This document shows, one piece after another, positions 19,540-27,121 of a DNA stretch of 64,000 bases. The DNA lies in the NCBI GenBank assembly GCA_018700525.1, contig JABITN010000167.1, forward strand, positions 1 through 64,000. Reading direction: 5' to 3'. This stretch comes from Opitutales bacterium (lineage in GTDB: Bacteria; Verrucomicrobiota; Verrucomicrobiia; Opitutales; Opitutaceae). A model generated the notes under the pieces. It was given only the letters and a program-made list of their open reading frames with translations. It was not told where the DNA came from and searched no databases. The position numbers and the translations under genes are program-made. Positions within the stretch are counted from its first letter, which is position 1. Every line of letters starts with the position of its first letter.

Positions 19540-19602
19540 GCTATCCGATGAATTTGATACAAGATATTCTAGCTAAGACCGATAAAACGGTCGAAAAACT
19601 CA

Positions 19603-19640
19603 TGAAAAGAGCGGCTTCAATATTCGAAATTGAAGCCGCT
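19603..19640 (-). terminator. Terminator of the TonB-dependent receptor gene
   Basis: A perfect 12-bp stem AGCGGCTTCAAT / ATTGAAGCCGCT with a 7-nt loop follows the receptor stop by about 28 bp on the minus strand and is followed there by CTTTTC and a further T-run. It separates the receptor from the symporter-GH17 operon. Confidence 0.8.
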
Positions 19641-19667
19641 TGAATTTTCGGAAATACTCCATTTGAA

Positions 19668-22547
19668 CTAAAAACTCATACCCATCTGCATCGTCCATGC
19701 TGTGCCGGTTGCGTAGATGAAACCGTATGGGTCTTTGTCGCCAAGCATGTTATAGACGTTCAATTGAACATGAGCATCTCTATCCTTAAATTTGAAGGGA
19801 TAACGAACCATGCCATCGAAGTTAAATCGCTCTTTGGTCGTCAGAATAACCCGTTGTCCTTCGCCATCGGTCACCAACTGGCCAGAGCCATCGGTTATGC
19901 CCGAGAAGTATTCGCGTGGGCTTTCCCAGTTTCCGCCAAGTCCGAATGACATTCCAGACAGAGGTCCTTCATTAACGGTGTAGTTACTCCAGAAGCTCGC
20001 TGCATGCCGAGGAGTATCGTCTTGTGCCTCTCCTCCTCCGTAACCCCTACTCTGCCACGTCGACGTATCGTTTGGATCGGTGTATTGTTCCTCCAGAGAA
20101 TATCCAGACAGACCCCAACCACCATCTGGAAAGTACCAGATCGCCCAGCGATCGACTGGTCCGTCGCCATACATATCTGCGAACTGACCTGCATTGACCA
20201 CCTGCCGTTTCGTTTGAGCGTAATTGAGTACGAATTGAATATTATCAGTCGGGGCAAAGTTGAATTGACCTTCCCAACCCGACGATTCCTGGTCGCCACT
20301 CACGTATGCATCCCAACCATCGTGTTCCTGACCTGCGAAATTCATACCTGCATGATTGGTATTCTCATCGTAATTATAAAGCCATCCGGGCCATCCAGGA
20401 TGTGTCGTTTTCGTTGCGTCGAAAACCGCATCTAAATAATCTGCACCGGCTGACTCGGTGGCATTCACATACCACGTTTCCTCAATCTGGTAGGCCGCTC
20501 CAGATGAAACAGCGCTATCCCACTGCGGCTTCGCTGCCGTCAAGGCTCCATTCCGCCAATCGGCTTCGACCGTAGGATTGAAATCCGATACATTGTATAC
20601 GATCGGAGAACTAGCATCCCATTTCGTCTTAGCCGGCGTAGGAGCCCACCAGTAGAAAATCGGCGTACCGGATTGCTTGATACGATATGCGCTAATCGTA
20701 CCGGAGAGCTTGCCATCCATAAGATCGAATTTGATTCCTACTTCTTCACTCTCAGCAGTAACAGCCTCCATAGCTTCACCATACACGTCCTTATTGCCTT
20801 CGAAGTTCGGCATAATGCCATCCGACTGCAAAGCGTAGACAGAGATGTTCTTGTTAACTTTGAAACTCAATCCGAGTTGCATCGTATCCTTTTCAGAAGC
20901 GCCTGGTCGGCTCTCGAGCACAGTATCGCCTACGTAATCATTGGTGATCGTGTTGATCGCGTTGCGATCTCGGCGAATACCAGCGACCGTCGTAATACGA
21001 TCTTTCCAGAAACCGCCTTGGTGAACCAAGTAGGTTCCTTGGTTCCAAGCTGTATTGTCGTCGCCGGAGAAATCTTCCATTCCAGGAGCGGCGCTGCCGT
21101 CTCCATTCTCGCCGAAGCGAATGTACGACGAATCCGTCGGATCCTTCCATGTGTACTCGTTAGCAATGGTTGACCGTTTGAAAATATTCGTTTGCGACTT
21201 TTCTTCGGAATGTCCCAATAGAAAACTGTTCGTAAAACCGAAGTTATCGTTATTTGGAAACGCGTCGAAAGAATAACTAGCCTCGACTCGAACCTGCTGG
21301 CGATCAATCACTTCAGCCTTATCTGCCCAAGTACCTCTGAAAATCGCTCCGGTTATTGGACCGGCCTCAAACTCGGAATCGCCATTCACAACATCTGCGG
21401 GAGTGACGACGATCGTACTACGCAAGCTCTCAGGGCCTGCATTCGTCTGAATCGATCCGTTGATATCACGGATATCGAATTTGACATTCGACTCGTTCAA
21501 TCCAACGAGAACATTGAAATTATCCGAAAATTGATGCGTCGCTTGAATGCGCATATTGGAAGTCTCGGTATCCACGAAAGTATCCGGCCCACTCCAACGA
21601 AACGTTTTAATATCCTTGCCGGGAAATGTTATAAAACCCGCCCGTTCCAGTCGATCTTGCTGATCATCCGGAATATTGGCACGCGCTCTCAAGCTCTGAA
21701 ATCCAACTCCATCATCCTGGCGTTTTCCATATTCAAAATCAAACGTCAAATCAGTCTTCTCAGTAGGCTTCATTGTAAAAATCGGCGAGATAAAGAAATG
21801 TTCGTCACTTCTAAGCTCTGTATGGCTACCGTTTTCTTCATAAGCGCTCGTTAGGTTGAAACGAAGGTCCCATGGGCCGCCAAGCGGTCCGCCAATACTA
21901 TGCGTCGCGCGACGATGTCCGCGATTGCCCATGCTCAGTGTAAAATCTTGAGCACCCTCAGCTGGAGGAAGTTTCGGGAGGTAATTAACGATACCGCCGA
22001 AGTTTCCAATTCCATAAAGCAACGCAGCCGGTCCGCGAATCACTTCAATACGACCAATATTGGCCGAGTCGGTAAAGAATTGACGCCTGTATCCATCACG
22101 CAATGTCGAATCGGTCAGGAATCCTCTTACCTTGTATGAAGTGTTGCTCTTATTCGAAGTCGCTCCTTCTGGGTTGTGAACGCCACCTACAGTGCTTGTA
22201 CTATTGCCTTTACCAGCATCGTTCTGAGATTGGAGAACGATTCCAGCGCTGTACTGCAAGGCATCTCGCAAATCGGTTGCACCGGTATCTTTAATAAACT
22301 CATCGGTGATCACCTCGATCGGCATCGGAATGTCCTTGATCGCAGTATTGAGACGCGTTCCGGAGATCGTGTTCGTCGCCCGATAGCCGCTATCATCTGA
22401 TACATCTACGGAAAATGGGGAAAGTTCGAAAATCTCATCAAATTCTTCGTCATCATCTTGACTCTGGACGGATGCCAGGATGGTCACGCCAGCAGCCAAA
22501 AAGCACATGACGGGTTTAAATTTACGTGTATAGGATAAGTGGTTCAT
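19668..22547 (-). CDS. TonB-dependent outer-membrane receptor
   Basis: A 959-residue outer-membrane channel for energy-dependent uptake. The N-terminus has a signal peptide (FLAAGVTILASVQS), then an acidic stretch and the ELSPFSVDVSDDSGYRATNT segment common in Verrucomicrobiota receptors. A plug domain follows at about 65-190 (IPMPIEVITDEFIKDTGA, YKVRGFL, RIEVIRGPAALLYG, GGIVNYLPK), then a large beta-barrel ending in the terminal phenylalanine (WTMQMGMSF). No SusD-type partner is encoded nearby, and the layout is not that of SusC. A putative LacI operator lies about 200 bp upstream. The expected substrate is beta-glucan fragments, by context. Confidence 0.92.
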   Translation of the reverse strand: MNHLSYTRKFKPVMCFLAAGVTILASVQSQDDDEEFDEIFELSPFSVDVSDDSGYRATNTISGTRLNTAIKDIPMPIEVITDEFIKDTGATDLRDALQYSAGIVLQSQNDAGKGNSTSTVGGVHNPEGATSNKSNTSYKVRGFLTDSTLRDGYRRQFFTDSANIGRIEVIRGPAALLYGIGNFGGIVNYLPKLPPAEGAQDFTLSMGNRGHRRATHSIGGPLGGPWDLRFNLTSAYEENGSHTELRSDEHFFISPIFTMKPTEKTDLTFDFEYGKRQDDGVGFQSLRARANIPDDQQDRLERAGFITFPGKDIKTFRWSGPDTFVDTETSNMRIQATHQFSDNFNVLVGLNESNVKFDIRDINGSIQTNAGPESLRSTIVVTPADVVNGDSEFEAGPITGAIFRGTWADKAEVIDRQQVRVEASYSFDAFPNNDNFGFTNSFLLGHSEEKSQTNIFKRSTIANEYTWKDPTDSSYIRFGENGDGSAAPGMEDFSGDDNTAWNQGTYLVHQGGFWKDRITTVAGIRRDRNAINTITNDYVGDTVLESRPGASEKDTMQLGLSFKVNKNISVYALQSDGIMPNFEGNKDVYGEAMEAVTAESEEVGIKFDLMDGKLSGTISAYRIKQSGTPIFYWWAPTPAKTKWDASSPIVYNVSDFNPTVEADWRNGALTAAKPQWDSAVSSGAAYQIEETWYVNATESAGADYLDAVFDATKTTHPGWPGWLYNYDENTNHAGMNFAGQEHDGWDAYVSGDQESSGWEGQFNFAPTDNIQFVLNYAQTKRQVVNAGQFADMYGDGPVDRWAIWYFPDGGWGLSGYSLEEQYTDPNDTSTWQSRGYGGGEAQDDTPRHAASFWSNYTVNEGPLSGMSFGLGGNWESPREYFSGITDGSGQLVTDGEGQRVILTTKERFNFDGMVRYPFKFKDRDAHVQLNVYNMLGDKDPYGFIYATGTAWTMQMGMSF

Positions 22548-22706
22548 TTGGGTTAGTCTAGTCTATGTGATTTAACTACGGGTTCCGCTCGAAAGCAATT
22601 TGGGAATGCCCAAGGGGCCTATTGCGAGCGGAGAGCCATTCGCCCTTAAAGATTAACTAGTGAACTAAAAAATCCTAAAAGACGAACGACAACCAACTCG
22701 GTAAGG

Positions 22707-22720
22707 TGCAATCAAGTACA
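22707..22720. promoter_or_regulatory. Weaker second operator-like site upstream of the receptor
   Basis: TGCAATCAAGTACA keeps one TGCA half and the spacing of the main site, with one substitution in the other half. Its centre is 42 bp (about four helical turns) from the main operator at 22749, a distance that would allow repressor binding on one DNA face. Confidence 0.35.
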
Positions 22721-22748
22721 ATTAATACACCATAAGTCAATTTTTATT

Positions 22749-22762
22749 TGCATTAAATTGCA
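22749..22762. promoter_or_regulatory. Putative LacI-family operator upstream of the TonB-dependent receptor
   Basis: TGCATTAAATTGCA is TGCA-N6-TGCA; its reverse complement TGCAATTTAATGCA differs at one or two positions from the two other sites (shared form TGCAATYTRATGCA). It stands in an AT-rich 358-bp region between the receptor and the PP2C gene that holds no other gene. Confidence 0.65.
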
Positions 22763-22905
22763 CCTTAATAAAAATTAAACACTGACACTGGAAACGAAAA
22801 ATACCCTAAGGCACTATAGTTCATAACTTTATCAGACTTGTGACGATGCTCGAAAAAAACAACGGTCCCCTGCGCGCGCAAAAAATTGGGCAAAGCCCTT
22901 CGAAT

Positions 22906-23745
22906 TTAACCTATCTCTACAGCAAGCGCGGTCAGATTATCGCGACCGCTCTCCTGTTTAGCATCTACAACCAGACGCTCAGCATAGTTCAAGTCAGCGA
23001 AATTTGCTGGCGGATACTCGGTTAACGCTTGAATACGCCGATTTGAGATACCATCGGTAACGCCATCCGTGCAAAGAACAAAACGGTCTCCTACTTCATA
23101 TTCGACGGAACCGATTTGCGGATCGATACGCTTCACATTGCCCCCGAGCGCTTGTTCGAGGACGTTTCGATCCGGCCGACTCCGTGCCTCGAAAGCGGAA
23201 ATCCGACCTTTCTTCACAAGCCGAGCAACGTGGGTATGATCTTCCGTTATCTGCTGCATTTCACCCTTCCGCGGAAAGTAATAGATCCTACTATCACCCA
23301 CGTGGGCAAAGTACATACGCCCTGGAGTGAACCAGCAAAGACTCAAAGTCGCGCCCATTCCCAGGCATTCTTCATAGTGAGACCCCATTTCCATCATCTG
23401 GGTATGAATCCGATTTACGAGTTCCGCCAAAATCTGGCTGCACCCGCGATCTAAACCCATTGCTCCAAGATTAAAGCTCTTCGGCAATAGCTCGGCAATT
23501 TTATCAACCGCGATCTTGCTCGCAAATTCGCCTGCATTCTCCCCACCCATCCCGTCGCTAACCGCGAAAATGTAATCACTGCCACCCAATCGCGCATCGC
23601 CAATCTTGCCCAAGTAACGGACTTCCTCGGAATTGAAAGTCAAAGCCAGAAACGCATCTTCATTATTTTTTCGAAAACGTCCTACATCCGTCAACCCACA
23701 CCAAGTCAGCGTGGCTGATCTATTAATTTTATCGCTTTCGCTCAT
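22906..23745 (-). CDS. PP2C-family serine/threonine protein phosphatase
   Basis: A 279-residue cytoplasmic metal-dependent phosphatase. The PPM/PP2C motifs are in order: GLTDVGRFRKNNED (D30), AVSDGMGGENAGEFAS (D64), FAHVGDSRIYYF, ITEDHTHV, LCTDGVTDGI and SGRDNLTALAVEI. These Asp residues bind the two metal ions. The start overlaps the end of the kinase-like gene by 17 bp, so the two are co-translated and likely act on the same substrate or on each other. Confidence 0.92.
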   Translation of the reverse strand: MSESDKINRSATLTWCGLTDVGRFRKNNEDAFLALTFNSEEVRYLGKIGDARLGGSDYIFAVSDGMGGENAGEFASKIAVDKIAELLPKSFNLGAMGLDRGCSQILAELVNRIHTQMMEMGSHYEECLGMGATLSLCWFTPGRMYFAHVGDSRIYYFPRKGEMQQITEDHTHVARLVKKGRISAFEARSRPDRNVLEQALGGNVKRIDPQIGSVEYEVGDRFVLCTDGVTDGISNRRIQALTEYPPANFADLNYAERLVVDAKQESGRDNLTALAVEIG

Positions 23746-24163
23746 GATCCGTTCTCGCTTCAGGTTGCTGAAGGCCCTCGCCCGTTTCCAAAATTATGGC
23801 ATATTCGAAATCAATTACGCAAAACCGCCCTTTCCGAGTGTCATAAGTTATGTTGCGAGAAAACGGATCGTCATGGAGCACGCCATAGTCTTTCTCCAAC
23901 TCTTGATAAAGCTCCTGAATGCGCTTATCGCTAATGCTATCATCGACCCGAGTCCCGCAATTAGTCGTTACCATGTAAAGAGAGTCGGCATCTTCCCTCA
24001 CGAGCTCAGGCACGAACGGACAAGCCTTCGTCTGCAAATAACGAAGCACATTCACTTCGTTTTCAAAGCGCTCCTGCGCTTGATGCCCTCGAAATGTTTT
24101 ATGGACCTTCCCGTCATAACCGAGCCGAACCGTTGATCGCTGCGTATCTTTGACCTCTCGCAT
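23729..24163 (-). CDS. Miniature protein-kinase-like protein
   Basis: A 144-residue protein with a reduced kinase fold. The catalytic loop HDDPFSRNI (H97, D99, N104) has the D-to-N spacing of protein kinases, and VIDFEYA (D118) takes the place of DFG, as in RIO/Bud32 or aminoglycoside-kinase-like enzymes. An N-terminal GKVHKTF (K22) and a following Glu-rich helix (ERFENEVNVL) could supply the ATP-site Lys-Glu pair, but no glycine-rich loop is seen. Normal protein kinases are about 250 residues. It precedes and overlaps the PP2C gene. Whether it is an active kinase is uncertain; the residues needed for phosphotransfer appear present. Confidence 0.7.
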   Translation of the reverse strand: MREVKDTQRSTVRLGYDGKVHKTFRGHQAQERFENEVNVLRYLQTKACPFVPELVREDADSLYMVTTNCGTRVDDSISDKRIQELYQELEKDYGVLHDDPFSRNITYDTRKGRFCVIDFEYAIILETGEGLQQPEARTDHERKR

Positions 24164-24349
24164 GGCTTATTTTGAGCTATAGCTTGGTCTAATTTGAGCG
24201 ATTTTCATAATTTGCCAATTATTTCGAAAATTAGTTGATCCTCGGCGCATCTTTTGCTCCCTTCTTCTTTCGTCCCTTTGGGCAACCGTGCTCCTGGAAG
24301 CCGTAAACATTTTCGGGACCAATAAACCCTTAAAACTAACGACAATAAT

Positions 24350-25363
24350 ATGGTTAAATACAAGCTCGAATACATCTGGCTCGACGGCTACTCGCCCGTT
24401 CCAAATCTCCGCGGCAAGACGCGCGTTGCGTCCGAAGCGCCTAAATCGCTGGATGACTGTCCGCTATGGGGTTTCGACGGTAGCTCGACTCAACAAGCCG
24501 AAGGCAGCGATTCCGATTGCGTGCTCAAGCCCGTTAAGCTTTATCAAGATGCAGGTCGTGACAACGCGTTCATCGTCATGTGCGAAGTCATGCTTCCAAA
24601 TGGCGCTCCACACCCAAGCAATCACCGCTCGACCATCGTCGATGACGAAGATACTTGGTTCGGACTTGAGCAAGAATACTTCCTCTTTGAAGACGGGCGC
24701 CCTCTCGGCTGGCCTGACGCAGGTTATCCCGATCCTCAAGGCGAGTACTACACCGGCGTTGGGTTCGAGAACGTTGGCAGTCTAGCCCGCGAAATCGTCG
24801 ATGAGCACATGGATCTCTGCCACGCAGCAGGCATCAATCACGAAGGCATCAACGCGGAAGTCGCGAAGGGCCAGTGGGAATTCCAAGTTTTCTCGAAAGG
24901 CTCCAAGAATTGCGCAGATGACATCTGGGTCTCTCGCTACCTCTTGCAACGCCTTACTGAAAAGTACGAAGTGACTGTCGAGTACCATTGCAAGCCGTTT
25001 AGCGGCGACTGGAATGGGTCCGGTATGCACTGCAATTTCTCGACCAAGTACATGCGCGAAGTTGGCGGCAAGGACTACTTCCTCGCTCTCATGGACGCAT
25101 TCGACAAGAACAAAGACGAGCATATCGCTGCTTACGGACCAGACAATCACATGCGTCTGACCGGCTTGCACGAAACGCAATCGATAGACAAATTCTCTTG
25201 GGGAATCGCGGACCGTGGAGCTTCTGTCCGCGTACCGCATGCTTTCGTCGAAGGCGACAAGTACCAAGGTTATCTTGAAGACCGTCGTCCCAACTCGGAA
25301 GGCGACCCTTACCAGATCTGCTCGCGCGTTCTCAAAACGATCGCCGAAGTACCGACTCCATAA
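24350..25363 (+). CDS. glnII: Glutamine synthetase, eukaryotic-like type II (GlnII)
   Basis: Condenses ammonia with glutamate using ATP. The 337-residue chain matches GSII rather than the ~470-residue GSI: KLEYIWLDGY at the N-terminus, LWGFDGSSTQQAEGSDSDC, WFGLEQEYFLFE (metal ligands), GINAEVAKGQWEFQ, FSGDWNGSGMHCNFSTKYMR, HETQSIDKFSWGIADRGASVRVP and LEDRRPNSEGDPY. It is followed by a terminator, and an ammonium transporter gene lies about 300 bp away in convergent orientation, forming a small nitrogen-assimilation block. Confidence 0.96.
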   Translation: MVKYKLEYIWLDGYSPVPNLRGKTRVASEAPKSLDDCPLWGFDGSSTQQAEGSDSDCVLKPVKLYQDAGRDNAFIVMCEVMLPNGAPHPSNHRSTIVDDEDTWFGLEQEYFLFEDGRPLGWPDAGYPDPQGEYYTGVGFENVGSLAREIVDEHMDLCHAAGINHEGINAEVAKGQWEFQVFSKGSKNCADDIWVSRYLLQRLTEKYEVTVEYHCKPFSGDWNGSGMHCNFSTKYMREVGGKDYFLALMDAFDKNKDEHIAAYGPDNHMRLTGLHETQSIDKFSWGIADRGASVRVPHAFVEGDKYQGYLEDRRPNSEGDPYQICSRVLKTIAEVPTP

Positions 25364-25390
25364 GACACCTTCGACATTCCCTTTTACAAC

Positions 25391-25421
25391 AAACGGCACC
25401 TCTCGAAGGCGCCGTTTTTTT
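25391..25421 (+). terminator. Terminator of the glutamine synthetase gene
   Basis: Stem AAACGGC / GCCGTTT, extended by two inner pairs around a mismatch, followed by a T-run, 27 bp after the stop codon. Confidence 0.8.
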
Positions 25422-25464
25422 GTGTCCAAATAGTAGAACTGTCCCGTGCCGATAGAAATAACTG

Positions 25465-25525
25465 AAAACCGTCTGTAGCTGCAACGTAGCTTGTCTACGG
25501 ATTCTGCAATCGGTACAACGGTTTT
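25465..25525. repeat. Imperfect inverted repeat between glnII and amt
   Basis: Outer arms AAAACCGT and ACGGTTTT enclose a segment with repeated GTAGC and TGCA words (TGTAGCTGCA … TGCAATCGGTACA). A separate small hairpin CGGCGC-TT-GCGCCG follows at 25546-25559. The 302-bp gap between the two convergent genes holds only these elements and the two terminators. Confidence 0.45.
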
Positions 25526-25601
25526 GACTTAAGGTGACGCCAATCCGGCGCTTGCGCCGTGCCGCATATACAACTCTCCTAGCGCCCAGCCGGCATTAAA
25601 C

Positions 25602-25630
25602 AAAAAAATCGGGAGCTAGTAGCTCCCGAT
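25602..25630 (-). terminator. Terminator of the ammonium transporter gene
   Basis: On the minus strand, stem ATCGGGAGCT / AGCTCCCGAT with a 3-nt loop is followed by seven T, 36 bp after the amt stop codon. Confidence 0.88.
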
Positions 25631-25665
25631 CGTAAAGTCCTTCGACTGATTTCTATCCAACGATA

Positions 25666-26991
25666 TCAATCGTTGTACGCAGACTCCCCGTGAGAGTTCA
25701 AGTCCAGTCCACCGATTTCGTCCTGATCCGAAACGCGCAGCCCGATCGTCTTTTGAAGCACCTTCAAAATCACGTACGAAATAATAAGCGTATAAACGGC
25801 AACCGAGACTCCAGCGAATAGCTGCACTCCAAGCTGCTTCATCATAGTCAAATCTCCACCCTTACCGCCTAGACTCTTAGAAACAAACACCGCCACCAAA
25901 ATAGTACCTACAAAGCCGCCTACGCCGTGAACGCCAAACACGTCCAGAGAATCGTCGTAGCGATACTTCGACTTGATCGTCGTACACATCCAGTAGCATA
26001 GCCCCGTCGAGGCAAACCCGATAACCACGGCACCCAAAGGCCCGACTGATCCGCTCGCGGGGGTAATCGCTGCGAGTCCAGCAATCGATCCCGTCGCAAT
26101 ACCCAGCACGCTTGGCTTACCAGCTTTACGCCACTCAAGAACCATCCAGCCAAGCGCTCCGCATGACGCCGAAATATGGGTTACCAAAATCGCCATGGCC
26201 GCATCGCCATTCGCTCCCAGTGCGCTGCCGCCATTGAAACCAAACCAACCAACCCAGAGCATTCCAGCTCCGGTAACTGTCATCGGCAAATTGTGAGGCA
26301 AGATCTGCTTCTTAGGATAGTCCTGACGTTTCCCTACCATGAGACAAGCAACTAAAGCCGCCACCCCCGCTGTAATATGCACCACAATCCCGCCAGCAAA
26401 ATCCAACACTCCCATATCGGCTAAGAAGCCACCATCTCCACCCCAAACCATGTGACAAACCGGCAAGTAAACCAATACAGACCAAACAGCCATAAACCAC
26501 AGCATCGCCGAAAATTTCATACGTTCCGCAAATGCTCCGACAATCAGGGCTGGAGTTATAATGAAGAACGTCATCTGAAACACGAAAAACAATGGCTCGG
26601 GAATCGTGCCCCAAGGCGAATTCGCGGAAACGCCCTTCAAAAAGATCTTATCGAAACCGCCAATGAACGAATTCCAACCAATCGAACCAGCCTCCATGCC
26701 AGCGGTCGAAAATGCCATCGTGTAGCCAATCCCCAGCCAAATAAGGCTCATCATAGCTGTGAGAACAAAACAATGCATTAAAACCGAAAGTACATTTCGG
26801 CTGCGTACTAAGCCCGCATAGAACAGCGAAAGACCCGGTATCGTCATAAAGAGGACCAGGGCGCTCGACGTGAGAATCCAAGCGGTATCCCCCGTATCTA
26901 TCGAGTTCGTATCTTGGCCGAAGGCCAAAGTAGGCAGCAGGAATGGCAGTAAAGCAACGCCACTCAGGAGAGTGCTTTTGAGGGATCGCAT
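25666..26991 (-). CDS. amt: Ammonium transporter, Amt/AmtB family
   Basis: A 441-residue inner-membrane channel for ammonium. An N-terminal signal sequence (LLSGVALLPFLLPTLAFG) precedes about 11 membrane helices. Family motifs are TAWILTSSALVLFMTIPGLSLFYAGLVR (in part the Amt start signature), FAERMKFSAMLWF, the DFAGGIVVHITAGVAALV block with the first pore His, GWFGFNGGSAL, and VFGVHGVGGFVGTI with the second pore His. The ATG at 26991 is preferred over the longer frame. A PII gene is not adjacent. Nearness to glutamine synthetase fits ammonium assimilation. Confidence 0.96.
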   Translation of the reverse strand: MRSLKSTLLSGVALLPFLLPTLAFGQDTNSIDTGDTAWILTSSALVLFMTIPGLSLFYAGLVRSRNVLSVLMHCFVLTAMMSLIWLGIGYTMAFSTAGMEAGSIGWNSFIGGFDKIFLKGVSANSPWGTIPEPLFFVFQMTFFIITPALIVGAFAERMKFSAMLWFMAVWSVLVYLPVCHMVWGGDGGFLADMGVLDFAGGIVVHITAGVAALVACLMVGKRQDYPKKQILPHNLPMTVTGAGMLWVGWFGFNGGSALGANGDAAMAILVTHISASCGALGWMVLEWRKAGKPSVLGIATGSIAGLAAITPASGSVGPLGAVVIGFASTGLCYWMCTTIKSKYRYDDSLDVFGVHGVGGFVGTILVAVFVSKSLGGKGGDLTMMKQLGVQLFAGVSVAVYTLIISYVILKVLQKTIGLRVSDQDEIGGLDLNSHGESAYND

Positions 26992-27121
26992 AATCAAGGT
27001 GTTGTGAGGGATTTTCGAAAATTCAAACAATCGCTAAATTCTGATTGAAATGCGATAATTTAAATTCTCGAACGAAATTCAACGGAAAACCTTCCCTACC
27101 AAAAATTCGCTATTCCAATCG

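Noticed and set aside
19548-19561. ATGAATTTGATACA upstream of the GPH symporter as an operator
   Set aside because: Only about 10 of 14 positions match and the left TGCA half is missing; too weak to list as a site.
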